Positions 1 through 8,193 of a stretch of DNA of 13,572 bases are shown piece by piece; the first letter of the stretch is position 1; each line of letters opens with the position of its first letter. The position numbers and the translations under genes were made by a program. The notes under the pieces were generated by a model that searched no databases, had not been told where the DNA came from, and worked only from the letters and a program-made list of their open reading frames with translations. The DNA comes from Caulobacteraceae bacterium (GTDB taxonomy: Bacteria; Pseudomonadota; Alphaproteobacteria; Caulobacterales; Caulobacteraceae). The stretch spans positions 1-13,572 of the forward strand of contig JACDGF010000015.1 in the NCBI GenBank assembly GCA_013815405.1, in the 5' to 3' direction.

Positions 1-1578
1 GGATTCGGTCGACTGGCATTCGGTGACCAGCTGGGTCGGGTCGGCCTTGATGTAGGTGGTCTGGTATTCGTAGGGCTTGTCGACGGGCTTGAGCAGCACC
101 GCCACGAACTCGGCCTCCTTCTTGTCGGCCCCGAAAGTGAACTGGCTGTCGACCGGATGGCCGTTGGCGTCGTCGTCCGGATAGCGGATAGCCACCTGGA
201 CCTGGGGCGTCTTGGTGAAATCGACGCTGCCGATCGCCAGGCCCACATAGAGGATGCCCAGGGCGTTGGCGTTGATCGTGACCTGGGCGTTGTTGGTCTT
301 CACCAGCGGCGCCCGGTAGGGCTGGCTCTGGTCCAGATAGTTGACGCTGAACGAATAGGCGTAGCCCATGTCGCCGTGGGCGGTGTCGGAATCGAACTTG
401 CCGATGTCGTCCGGCTTGGTGAAGTGGAAGTCCTTGATCGTCGCCGGATTGAGCTTGGTGTATTCGCAGTGGACGTCGACGCTGTGGATCTGGAATCGCT
501 CGAAATCGGCGTTGATCGCGAACGACGAGTGGATCTGGGCGAAGAACGGGTCGTTGGCGTCGATCTCGGCGAAGAAGTCCTGCCATTTGAAGCCCATGTC
601 GGTGATGTTGGGCAGGGTGCCTTGCGGGATGATGTGGAAGTCCACCGCCTCCTTTTCGGTGAACCAGCGGTCGAAGCTGCTGGATTCGCTTATGTTTTTG
701 GTTTTGTCGATATGATCCATGCCATGACTGCCGCGGTCGGTGGTGGGCGCGATGTCCGCCAGCATGGCGGTCTTCGTCGCCACGTCGAGCTGAGCCCAGC
801 CCCAGTTGGAGATGGCGTCCTGGGTCTTTCGCGCCGCCTCCGGGTCGCTGATGTCCATGTGCGAGAAGTCGAAATAGACCCCTCCAGACTGGGAGGCCGT
901 GAACGACTCGCGCATATGTTCGACCTCCCGGTCGTTGGCGCTGTCCCACGAGCCGCCGCTCTTGTCGATCGATTGGGCGAAGGAATAGGCCTTGTCGGCC
1001 CGGAACCAGACGTGGCCGGTGATCGGCGGCATGGTCGCCGCGCAGTGCAGGTCATAGGCGATCTGCGCCACGCCGCCTGATTTCTTGAGCACCGCCTCCA
1101 GGATCGTCGCGCCTTCCGGCGACAGCTGGGCGGTGAACGAGCAGATCAGCGAGCCATAGAGCGAAGGCTTGCCGACGCTCTCGATCTTGGTCACCAGGGC
1201 GCCGCCGCTGTCCAGCAGGGTCAGGCTGGCGGTCCCGCTGGTGAAGGTCAGGCGGCCGATCTCCGCCTTCAGCGGCTGGCCGTCGCCGCCGGTGACGCCG
1301 GCGGCCTGCAGTTGGGAATTGAGCTTCTCCTCGATGGTTTTCAGCTTGTCGGGGGGGACGGTGAGCGTGGAGTCGAAAATCACGAAACCGCCGCCCTTGG
1401 AGCCGTCCTTGTTGTCGAGCGGCATCTTGTATTTCATGAAGAAGAACACCGGCTTCTTCGTCACCTCGTCGATGCGGAATCGGGGCTGATCGGGAAGCAC
1501 GTAGAATTTGTTGCGAAATTCATCGTCGCGATAGACCATCAGGCCAGCGATCATCTGGGATCTGTCGAGGTTGAGCAT
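1..1578 (-). CDS. Large beta-rich protein of unknown family, C-terminus cut by window edge
   Basis: Open for all 526 codons from ATG at 1578 to base 1, with no stop, so the C-terminus lies outside the window. The start is well supported: minus strand AGGAG (plus 1585-1589) lies six bases before the ATG. I do not recognise a named family. Residues 24-190 form the module shared with the two next genes: FYVLPD at 25-30, a Gly-Gly-Gly followed by a strand near 62-68, then PSLYGSLICSF and LSPEGATILEAVL at 138-164, and a Y-D-L strand at 175-177. A stretch with FHIIPQGTLP lies at 314-323. Residues 458-512 look like a beta sandwich ending KPYEYQTTY. There is no signal peptide or membrane helix, so the visible part reads as a soluble protein. 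It is the last of three related minus-strand genes and is separated from its upstream neighbour by 360 bases, so it may have its own promoter. That it is a real gene is nearly certain; its function is unknown. Confidence 0.88.
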   Translation of the reverse strand, partial: MLNLDRSQMIAGLMVYRDDEFRNKFYVLPDQPRFRIDEVTKKPVFFFMKYKMPLDNKDGSKGGGFVIFDSTLTVPPDKLKTIEEKLNSQLQAAGVTGGDGQPLKAEIGRLTFTSGTASLTLLDSGGALVTKIESVGKPSLYGSLICSFTAQLSPEGATILEAVLKKSGGVAQIAYDLHCAATMPPITGHVWFRADKAYSFAQSIDKSGGSWDSANDREVEHMRESFTASQSGGVYFDFSHMDISDPEAARKTQDAISNWGWAQLDVATKTAMLADIAPTTDRGSHGMDHIDKTKNISESSSFDRWFTEKEAVDFHIIPQGTLPNITDMGFKWQDFFAEIDANDPFFAQIHSSFAINADFERFQIHSVDVHCEYTKLNPATIKDFHFTKPDDIGKFDSDTAHGDMGYAYSFSVNYLDQSQPYRAPLVKTNNAQVTINANALGILYVGLAIGSVDFTKTPQVQVAIRYPDDDANGHPVDSQFTFGADKKEAEFVAVLLKPVDKPYEYQTTYIKADPTQLVTECQSTES

Positions 1579-1700
1579 GGTCGTCTCCTAAAGCTGGATG
1601 CGGTCTAGTGATGACTCTAAAAAACTTCTCTACTACTCTCGCCGACATCGCCAGGGCACGGGTTGCCGTGGAAGGGTCTCTTTTGTTTGGTTTTCCCCTG
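1579..1700. other. Leader region of the 1578 gene, no gene
   Basis: This is the part of the 360-base gap between the two leftmost genes that the repeat does not fill. It contains an AT-rich patch (TTTTTTAGAG on the minus strand near 1613-1622) unusual for this GC-rich window, about 40 bases before the start codon. A promoter here is plausible, but I cannot pick a convincing -35/-10 pair. The remaining gap, 1853-1938, shows nothing. Confidence 0.3.
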
Positions 1701-1852
1701 ACCGTCACCCCGGACGGCAGCGAAGCGAAGCGCAGCGACGATCCGGGGCCTAGGGGACTGGGCGAGCTGTTCGCGGCGGCGAGCGCTTCGCCGAGTCAAC
1801 TGCGTCCCGGCTCTCTGCTCCGCTTCCCTCCGCGACGGTCGGGATGACGGTG
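1701..1852 (+). repeat. 152-bp palindromic intergenic repeat, copy A
   Basis: Begins ACCGTCACCCCGG and ends CCGGGATGACGGTG-like (here TCGGGATGACGGTG), so the ends form an imperfect terminal inverted repeat that extends inward for about 40 bases through GAAGCGAAGC / GCTTCCCTCCGC. Copy B at 4295-4446 is its reverse complement. By hand the two align without gaps over all 152 bases with about 17 differences, most of them in the middle. It looks like a REP/MITE-type non-autonomous element. It lies 86 bases after the stop of the 1939-4257 gene, where a transcript of it could fold and affect termination or mRNA stability. Confidence 0.85.
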
Positions 1853-1938
1853 GGGGTTGGTGGGAAAACAGTGAAGAGAAACCGGAAGGATAAATCGCGC
1901 GGGGGAAGGGCGGGATATCGAATGTCAGGGTCATGGCG

Positions 1939-4257
1939 CTAGGCGGTGATCTGGATGTGGGAGCGGCCGGTGGCGGCGGGAAACCAGGCGGCAAGGTCGC
2001 AGCGGCGGGTGATTTCCCCGGGCCCGGCCATCTGGGCTTCGGCCGGCGGGACGATGGTGTAGTCGACGAAGAGCTGGCCCGGGGCGCCGTTGACCGCCCC
2101 GATCGCCCGGGCGCCCTCTTCGGCGCCCAGGGTCGCGGCGAATACGGCGGCGAAGGGCGGGTAGAGCGAGGAGGACGACGTCGACAGCTCCCGTTCCGCC
2201 CCGTGGGGGTCGGCGATCAGGAGGGCGGCCTTGCGCACGCTGATCGGCGCCGGCTGAAGATCCGGGGCCGGCTTACCGCCGAGTTTCTCCAGAAGGCCCG
2301 CCCGTGTCCCCGCCGTGAGGGTGAACTGGGCACCCACCTGCAGCATGACCGTCTGGGCCGTGCCGACGACGCTGACCGCCGGGTGGCCGGCGCCGTCGTC
2401 CTGCGGCGAGGGGGCGGCGGGAATGTAGAAGATCACCCCCGGCCGGTCGGCGATCGCATAGAGCCGGACGCCGTCGATATCGCGCGGCGTGATCGGCGCC
2501 TTGGGGGGTTGGGGCATGGCGGGCTCGCTTTCGATCGACAGGGCCGTGGCGAACGGCATCAGGCTAGACCAGTCCTGGCCCAGGCGATAGCGCCAGCCGG
2601 CCTTGAACGGCGAGGTGGCGACATAGCCCCAGGTGGCGGCGGGGGCGCTCGGGGTGAGGGTGAGGGTGGCCGGATTGGCCCCGTCCTCTCCGACGAGGTC
2701 CACCGTCACCGCCGCCTCGCTGTTTGAAAAGTCGCAGCTGACCGGGACCCGGTGCGGCCCGTAGCCGGGAAAGGCGGTCAGGTCGATGACCTGGCGGGCG
2801 AGAGCGAGGGAGGGCAGGGCGACGACCTCGCCGCCGTCCAGCGGGGCGGCGGCCAGCTCGATGAGGGCGCCCTCGGCGTCGCGGGGGGCCGCCACGGCCA
2901 CGTCCGGCGCCGCTTTGTCCAGGCGGAAGGGCTGGCGCGCGGTCCCGCCCGGCTCGTTCCAGGTCAGGGTCCCTTCGATCACCGCCATGTCCATCAGCCG
3001 TGAGGTCGCCGATAGATGGCCGAAGGCGACCGGAAAATCTTCCCCTTGGAGCCGAACCCAGGCCTCGGCCCGCCGCGTCGTCGCCCCGTCTCCTTGGCTG
3101 ACCCGCGCCCCCGCGGCGATGACCGCGAAACAGGTCAGGTCATAGGCCAGCGACTCGCCCGGCGCGAGGCGAAGCCTGGCCACGCCCTCGTCCTCCGGAG
3201 GGGTGAAGAGCACGGTCTGGGTGATGCCGCTGGGGCGGTCCGGCGGGTTGGCGCCGACGTGGACGCGGGCGCCGAGCATCGGCGCGCCGATCCGGTTGGG
3301 TGGCAGATTGGCCGCGATATCGACCTGGCTGAAGCCCAAATCGAGCGCCGGGATGACGATCTCCCGTACGAGGTCGCCCGTCGCCGCGCCAGCCAGGGCG
3401 GCGGACATGTCGAGCTGCAGGACGAAGGCGCGCGAGACCACCACCGGCTGGTTCAAGTCCCAGGCCACCTTGCCGGGCGCAGGCGGCCTGAAGAGGATCC
3501 GCGCCGGATCGGCGGGCGCCGCCGCGGGCGTCAGGGCGCCGTAAGCGCCGAACAGCCGGTCGGCCAGGATCTGCGGCAGGATGCGCCGATCGGGCTCGCC
3601 GGCGATCTCGATCGGCAGGCGGCTCAGCGACCTGGTCAGGTCGACCACCAGTGCCTCGGCCGAGGCCGGGCCGCCCGGATCGGGGCCCAGCAGCACCGCC
3701 AGAAGCGCGGCCGGCTCGAAGCTCGCCTGGCCCGGCGTGCGGGCCGCGACGCCCAGGACGGTGAACTCCAGGCGAGCCCCCAGGAGCAGGGACTGGTTTT
3801 CGAGCGCGCCCTTCAGCCGCAGGGCTGCGGCCGGATCGACCCGCTGGGTCCACCGCGCCCCGCCGGCGGCCGACCAGCCCAGGGGCTGGGGCGCGAGCGT
3901 GGCCTCGTCCAGGCCGCTCGCCGAGCCGGGCGAGACCAGCCGCGCATAGCCCAGCTCGATGGGAAGGGCGCGGGCGGTGGCCCCGTCCATCTCGACCCGA
4001 GCCGAGGCGAGGGCTTCGTCCAGCGGATAGTGGGCGGCCAGCTCGACATCGAGCACGCCGAACATGCCCCCGGCGCCGAGGTCGTCGGCGCGCCGCTGCA
4101 AGGAAAGCGAGACGCCGAGCCCGCCGTCCGGACGCCGGGCGACTTCCAGGGCCGACGGCAGGACATGGCAGACCGCCTGGCCAAAACCGCGCCAGGCGCC
4201 CGCGTCGCCGACCCGCAGCGGCGCCCCGAAGTCCGGCAGGGCGTCCAGGCCGCTCAT
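1939..4257 (-). CDS. Large protein of unknown family with two copies of the shared YxLP module
   Basis: A protein of 772 residues if the ATG at 4257 is used. An in-frame TTG at 4293 and GTG at 4290 would add about 12 residues, and no ribosome site decides clearly (GGGG lies about 15 bases before the ATG). I find no named family. Residues 29-172 match the N-terminal module of the 1578 gene: CHVLPSALEV, then GAGGMFGVLDVEL, then RWTQRVDPAAALRLKGAL and a strand LGARLEFTV. A second, better conserved copy lies at 600-735: VIFYIPAAPSPQDD, SSSLYPPFAAVFAATL, GAEEGARAIGAV. Between them, a beta-rich part ends in FKAGWRYRLG (551-560), and a proline-rich linker (PQPPKAPITP) follows. There is no signal peptide or membrane segment. 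The gene is framed by two inverted copies of a 152-bp repeat, one almost touching the start. It is probably a structural or binding protein of a multi-gene system; the function is unknown. Confidence 0.85.
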   Translation of the reverse strand: MSGLDALPDFGAPLRVGDAGAWRGFGQAVCHVLPSALEVARRPDGGLGVSLSLQRRADDLGAGGMFGVLDVELAAHYPLDEALASARVEMDGATARALPIELGYARLVSPGSASGLDEATLAPQPLGWSAAGGARWTQRVDPAAALRLKGALENQSLLLGARLEFTVLGVAARTPGQASFEPAALLAVLLGPDPGGPASAEALVVDLTRSLSRLPIEIAGEPDRRILPQILADRLFGAYGALTPAAAPADPARILFRPPAPGKVAWDLNQPVVVSRAFVLQLDMSAALAGAATGDLVREIVIPALDLGFSQVDIAANLPPNRIGAPMLGARVHVGANPPDRPSGITQTVLFTPPEDEGVARLRLAPGESLAYDLTCFAVIAAGARVSQGDGATTRRAEAWVRLQGEDFPVAFGHLSATSRLMDMAVIEGTLTWNEPGGTARQPFRLDKAAPDVAVAAPRDAEGALIELAAAPLDGGEVVALPSLALARQVIDLTAFPGYGPHRVPVSCDFSNSEAAVTVDLVGEDGANPATLTLTPSAPAATWGYVATSPFKAGWRYRLGQDWSSLMPFATALSIESEPAMPQPPKAPITPRDIDGVRLYAIADRPGVIFYIPAAPSPQDDGAGHPAVSVVGTAQTVMLQVGAQFTLTAGTRAGLLEKLGGKPAPDLQPAPISVRKAALLIADPHGAERELSTSSSSLYPPFAAVFAATLGAEEGARAIGAVNGAPGQLFVDYTIVPPAEAQMAGPGEITRRCDLAAWFPAATGRSHIQITA

Positions 4258-4294
4258 CTCCAGTGACGTGACCCCAACGTTCCCCACCAACAAT

Positions 4295-4446
4295 CACCGT
4301 CATCCCGGCCGTCGCGGAGCGAAGCGGAGCAGAGAGCCTGGATCCAGTCGACTGGGCGAAGCGCTTGCCGCGGGAAAGGGCGTGCCCGGTCCCCTAGGCC
4401 CTGGATCGTCGCTGCGCTTCGCTTCGCTGCCGTCCGGGGTGACGGT
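4295..4446 (-). repeat. 152-bp palindromic intergenic repeat, copy B (inverted)
   Basis: This is the reverse complement of copy A at 1701-1852: plus strand CACCGTCATCCCGG at the left end and GGGGTGACGGT at the right. The first 44 bases, read on the minus strand, are identical to copy A. It sits between the stop of the 6582 gene (33 bases away) and the possible starts of the next gene (2 to 37 bases away), so it fills almost the whole gap between two same-strand genes. A hairpin in the mRNA here could separate or balance expression of the two genes. Confidence 0.85.
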
Positions 4447-4479
4447 GAGAGTAGATCGGACAGAGCCAGGGTCATTGCA

Positions 4480-6582
4480 TCAGCCGCCCGTCACGAAGAC
4501 GACGTCGCGGTTGTCGCTGACCGGGGCGCCCGGCTTGATCCCGCCGGCGGTCACCCGGTCGATGCGGTAGCGATAGCTGTTGGTGTCGCCGGCGCCCAGG
4601 ATGAAGGCTTCGATGGGCACGCTCAAGCGGATCGCCTGGTTGAGGAATCCGGCGGCGTCGGGCGTCTGGGAGGCGTCGAAGTTGGCCGTCTGGCCGCTGT
4701 CGAACACCACCTGGATCGCCAGGGTGGCGTCGGGCGTCGGCATCGCCGGGGGCTGGACCATGGCCGCGATGGCCCGCAACGAGACGGTGCGGGTGATCGG
4801 CCCGAGCTGGCCGTGCTGCATGATCGCGCGCCACAGGGCCGCCGGGTCGGGCCTCACCCGCACATGGCTGAAATCGAACAGCGGCGCGCAGGCGGCGTCG
4901 AGCGGCGCGGGGCTCTCGCCCTCGGTCGTCGCCGGCGCCGCGGCGAAAGTCACGGCCAAGCTCGAGGCGGCCGGATCGGCGCCCATGGGCGGCAGGTCGG
5001 CCGGGACCGGGGGGCTGACGCCGGTCAGGGACGCGGCCACCGGCGCCCCGTTCCGGACCAGGCTCCCGTCCATCGCCTCCACATGGATCGGGCTTTCGAT
5101 GGCGTTGGCCAGGGTGGCGGTCAGGGTTCCGGCCTGGGCGTCGACCTGGCTGTGGATGTCGAAGATGTCCCCGCTGAAGTCGCCCGCCCGGGCGACGAAC
5201 GGGATGGCGGTGACCGAGCCCTGGACGACCACCCGCACCTCTCCCGAAAGCAGGGGGCTGACATTGTCGAACAGGGCGTCGTAGACCCGCCGGAAGCGCG
5301 CCAGATCGAGGGTGATCGAACCGCGGATCCCGCCGGCGATGTCCACCACGGCGGAGTCCTGCTCCACCAGGGCCGAGCCGCCGGCGCCGTCGGCGGCGGG
5401 AACGTTCAGCGCCAGCTTGGCGTCGACCGCTTCGAAGATCATCAGGGTCGGCGGCCGGGACAGCCCCAAATGCTGCTGGAGCTCGCCGCTCGCGGCGGCC
5501 ACGCGCTGGGGGTTCCACACCGGCTGGGCGAGATAGGCGAGGGTGAGGGCGACGCTGGCGGCGTCGTCGCCGGTCGAGGAGACCGACAGGGCCGGCGCGT
5601 GGGGGCGCTCGGCTTGGCGCATGATCTTGAACGTATCGGGCAGGAAATAGACTTGGCTCGGCTGGGCCAGGGACTGGAAATAGGTGTGCCCCCGGCCGTT
5701 CCAGTTCACGCTCAGGACGTTCCACGCCTTGGCGCCCTGGGCCGAAAAGGCGCCCGCCTGGCCAAAGACATTGGCGTCCAGGTCGGGAACGAAGATGAAG
5801 GGGATGGCGGTGTCGACCGGATAGTGGCTGGCGATGAAGAGATTGGGGTCGTCGGCCTTGGGGACCGCAAGGGGCACGGAGCGGCGGATGATCAATTTCG
5901 CCTGAGCCGCGGGGTCGGTCATGGCTTGGTATAGGAGGTCGCGGCCGGAAAAATCGGTCAGGGCCAGGACGAGCTTCAGCGCCGCGCCGTCATTGTCCGG
6001 GGCGACGGCGAGATCCCAGTTCACCTGCCGGCCTTGTACCGCGGCGGTGATGAAATAGCGGGTGTCGGCGTCGATCCGCGTATCGGCCCCCGCGATGGCC
6101 GGATCGGTGGTCTCGGCCAGGTGCGCGTCCAGCTCCGAACCGGTGTCGGTGGCCTTGAACGCCACCCATTTGACCGGCCCCGACGCGCCGGCGGTGGCGG
6201 CGAGGGCGTAGGCCGGCAGGTAGTGGCGCCGGCCGGCGTCCGCCGGCTCCTCGAACAAGGTCCGGTCGGTCGGCGCCGCGACGGGCGAAATCAAGGTCGG
6301 CAGGCTGATCCGGTCGCGGGGAAGGGCGACCTGGAAGATCGGCCACAGAAGGGCGTTCTGGAAGTGCGCCACCGCGAAGTTGGGGGTGGCCACCGTCTTG
6401 GAGCGCAGGATGGCCATCGGCGCCGCCCGCGCGGTCGCCATGGTCATGACCTGGCTCGATTCGACGGCCAAGGCCGGGATCTGGGTTTTGGCGAGAGCGG
6501 CGTCGTGCGCCACGCCGGTCATCGGCTGGCCATGCAGCATCATGACGTTCGTCGCAAACGGCATCGCGGCGGATAAGGGCAT
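4480..6582 (-). CDS. Large protein of unknown family with shared YxLP modules
   Basis: A protein of 700 residues from the ATG at 6582. The frame is open up to 6777, but the extra part is Arg/Gly-rich and unlike a protein start; a GTG at 6591 just after GTGGGA is the main alternative. I recognise no named family. A first, weak copy of the module shared with the neighbouring genes lies at about 118-238 (RHYLPAYALA, later a strand-helix-strand LVLALTDFSGRDLLYQAM). A clearer copy lies at 308-455: VYFLPDTFKIM, VALTLAYLAQPVWNP, then IRGSITLDLARFRRVYDAL. After it comes NAIESPIHVEAM (493-504), then a beta-rich end with SYRYRIDRVTAGG (669-681). The N-terminal 60 residues are rich in Met and Ala, but there is no typical signal peptide. 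The gene lies downstream of a related, broken gene and the caspase-type protease. It is probably expressed with its minus-strand neighbours; the function is unknown. Confidence 0.85.
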   Translation of the reverse strand: MPLSAAMPFATNVMMLHGQPMTGVAHDAALAKTQIPALAVESSQVMTMATARAAPMAILRSKTVATPNFAVAHFQNALLWPIFQVALPRDRISLPTLISPVAAPTDRTLFEEPADAGRRHYLPAYALAATAGASGPVKWVAFKATDTGSELDAHLAETTDPAIAGADTRIDADTRYFITAAVQGRQVNWDLAVAPDNDGAALKLVLALTDFSGRDLLYQAMTDPAAQAKLIIRRSVPLAVPKADDPNLFIASHYPVDTAIPFIFVPDLDANVFGQAGAFSAQGAKAWNVLSVNWNGRGHTYFQSLAQPSQVYFLPDTFKIMRQAERPHAPALSVSSTGDDAASVALTLAYLAQPVWNPQRVAAASGELQQHLGLSRPPTLMIFEAVDAKLALNVPAADGAGGSALVEQDSAVVDIAGGIRGSITLDLARFRRVYDALFDNVSPLLSGEVRVVVQGSVTAIPFVARAGDFSGDIFDIHSQVDAQAGTLTATLANAIESPIHVEAMDGSLVRNGAPVAASLTGVSPPVPADLPPMGADPAASSLAVTFAAAPATTEGESPAPLDAACAPLFDFSHVRVRPDPAALWRAIMQHGQLGPITRTVSLRAIAAMVQPPAMPTPDATLAIQVVFDSGQTANFDASQTPDAAGFLNQAIRLSVPIEAFILGAGDTNSYRYRIDRVTAGGIKPGAPVSDNRDVVFVTGG

Positions 6583-6769
6583 GCTCGACACAATCCCACT
6601 GGCCGGGGCGTGAAACGGCGCTCGGGGCGCCGCCCCGCCGCGACGCGTCCTGCTTCCCCGACCCCCGGAGTTTGCGACGCAATCTCGCATCATTCCCGAC
6701 GCGGGATAAATCAGAGGTTCGTGATCGGCGTTTGACGCCTCCACCACCGCCGTGCGGGCCGCGAAACGA

Positions 6770-6962
6770 TCAACCAAGAGCGAAGGCGTCGTTCACCTGA
6801 ACGCTTCGCCGCGGCCGTGAACGGCGACAGGTCGCGGCAATGCTGCCATAGGTCATGGGCCGGCCGAGGGGCGGCGGGACGACATAGAACAGCGTGGGGG
6901 CTCACGTCGTCGCGAAATACCATGCACTTCGCTATCTGCTGCTGGTCCGTGAGCGTGATCAT
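6770..6962 (-). pseudogene. Frameshifted N-terminal remnant related to the 1578 gene
   Basis: A strong ribosome site (AGGGAG, seven bases before) precedes ATG at 6962. The first 20 codons read like the start of the 1578 gene: here QQIAKCMVFRDD, there QMIAGLMVYRDD. In the unbroken frame the similarity stops there and the frame runs to 6711 as Arg/Pro-rich sequence. If one C is removed from the run of five (plus strand G run 6896-6900), the frame continues SPTLFYVVPPPLGR, which lines up without gaps with the FYVLPDQPR stretch of the 1578 gene. That frame stops at 6770. So this looks like a decayed paralogue cut down to its first 35 or so codons. A base-calling error in the homopolymer could explain the shift but not the early end. 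It could still be a short expressed peptide. Confidence 0.6.
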
Positions 6963-6977
6963 GGTTGCTCCCTGCTA

Positions 6978-6993
6978 GGATCGGTGGATCGGT
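6978..6993. repeat. Tandem 8-bp repeat before the remnant gene
   Basis: GGATCGGT occurs twice in direct succession, just upstream (minus-strand sense) of the ribosome site at the 6962 start. It may be an operator half-site pair or chance. Confidence 0.4.
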
Positions 6994-7076
6994 CCGCGAT
7001 TTTACGACGGCCGAGGCGCCCGCGCCCCGCCCGGTCGGCTCGCGGCGCCAGCCTGGTGGCGGCCCCGCGGGCTAGA

Positions 7077-7949
7077 TCATATGCTGTAGTTCCAGCCGTC
7101 CAGGAAATTCTCCTCCAGCCGCACCGGGCGACCGCGCAGCTGCGGGGTCTGGGTCGTGGAATAGCCGGTGATCGCCTGCCGCACCCGGTCCAGCAGATCA
7201 TTGTGATTGGCCTGGAAATTGGACGCGTTGACGGTGTCGAGCAGCGCCTGGGTGAAGCAGCCATGGCTCCCGGTGCCGCCGGAATTCTGGTCGTAGCGGC
7301 ACGCCGAGAGCAGCGTGGCCTTGGCCGAGTCCGAGAAATTCAAGCCTTCGTCGATGTCCATCCGCAAGGTCCCGTCATCGTTCTGAACGATATTGCAGAC
7401 GTTGTGGAGCATCGCCGAAAGGTCGGTCAGCGAGACGTGGGGAACCACTCCCTGGCAGTATTGCGCGAACCAGCTGGCCTGGTCCTGGCTCCACAGCTGG
7501 GTGCGCGCGGCGGCCGGCGGCGGATCGAACACGCCGCCGGAATGGCAACTGTCCAGGACCAGGGTGAAATTGACGTACGACGGTTGCAGGGCGTCGGCGA
7601 GCTGATTGATCTCGGTATCGGTGATGTCGCCTCCCGCGTCGGCGCAGCAGATCGTTTCATAATAGGTCGTGCCGTCCGACGATGGGCCGCGGCCTCCGTG
7701 CCCGGCGAAGAAGAAGCACGCGACATCCCCGGCGTCCGACTGATTGAGCATGGCGGTCAAGGCCTCCAGCACCGCGGCGCGCGTCGCGGCCCCATCGGTC
7801 AGCAGGGCGACATTCGCGGCATCGAAGCCAAAGGCGTCGGGGAGAACCTGGGCCCAGGCTTCGCCGTCCGGACGCGCGTCCGGAAGCGTGGCGCAGTCGG
7901 TCCTGGCGCTATAGTCGTTGATTCCGACACAGACCGCGCGTTTGACCAT
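7077..7949 (-). CDS. Caspase-family (metacaspase-like) cysteine protease
   Basis: A 290-residue protein, the usual size of a stand-alone bacterial caspase-like peptidase (clan CD, p20 domain). The start MVKRAVCVGINDY is chosen because AGGAGA lies eight bases upstream and because 'V-G-I-N-x-Y' is the typical first strand of the fold; the in-frame extension to 8033 is not needed. The catalytic pair is intact: His84 in FFFAGHGG and Cys135 in VLDSCHSGG. Acidic residues D133 and D28 fit the usual arginine/lysine-binding pocket of metacaspases (inference). A later strand, ATLLSACRYDQ, is also typical of the fold. There is no signal peptide, so it is probably cytoplasmic. It is the first gene of the minus-strand arm and faces the muramidase across about 670 bases. 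Targets are unknown; proteins of the neighbouring large genes are candidates by position only. Confidence 0.92.
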   Translation of the reverse strand: MVKRAVCVGINDYSARTDCATLPDARPDGEAWAQVLPDAFGFDAANVALLTDGAATRAAVLEALTAMLNQSDAGDVACFFFAGHGGRGPSSDGTTYYETICCADAGGDITDTEINQLADALQPSYVNFTLVLDSCHSGGVFDPPPAAARTQLWSQDQASWFAQYCQGVVPHVSLTDLSAMLHNVCNIVQNDDGTLRMDIDEGLNFSDSAKATLLSACRYDQNSGGTGSHGCFTQALLDTVNASNFQANHNDLLDRVRQAITGYSTTQTPQLRGRPVRLEENFLDGWNYSI

Positions 7950-8170
7950 CGATGTCTCTCCTGGAAGTTCAGTTCGCCCGTCGGAGTCGGCCGGGGGAGC
8001 GGCGGACCCCGCGCCCCACCCTTGGCGTACCACGAAGCCGTCGCCACGCGAAAACCCGCCTCCCCAACTGATCTTGATCCTTTTTTCGCGTGAATTGGAT
8101 CAGATGGTCGTGATCGGGCCTCGACCAAGCCGGCTCGACGCTGGCTTGTGATGGCGCCGGTTTCGACGAC

Positions 8171-8193
8171 GCGCCAAGGAAACAGTTTGGCGC
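8171..8193. promoter_or_regulatory. Perfect inverted repeat in the divergent region
   Basis: GCGCCAA and TTGGCGC form perfect 7-base arms around a 9-base centre, between the caspase-type gene and the muramidase gene. It could be an operator for a dimeric regulator or a small RNA hairpin. A weaker pair, TGATCC (8075-8080) and GGATCA (8097-8102), lies nearby. No regulator gene is present in the window. Confidence 0.35.

Noticed and set aside
157..1080. Plus-strand open frame of 307 codons
   Set aside because: Antisense to the 1578 gene. It is rich in Val, Asp, Gly and Arg as expected of a GC-rich shadow, and it has no ribosome site.
3016..4266. Plus-strand open frame of 416 codons, and the minus frame 3140-4303
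   Set aside because: Both are Arg/Gly/Pro-rich shadows of the 4257 gene, whose own frame shows module similarity to its neighbours.
4472..5934. Long frames opposite and beside the 6582 gene (minus 4472-5725, plus 4813-5934)
   Set aside because: Composition is that of shadows. The 4480-6582 frame has protein-like composition and recognisable relatives.
6583..6777. Upstream extension of the 6582 gene
   Set aside because: The added residues are Arg/Gly/Pro-rich, overlap the remnant gene in another frame, and have no ribosome site.
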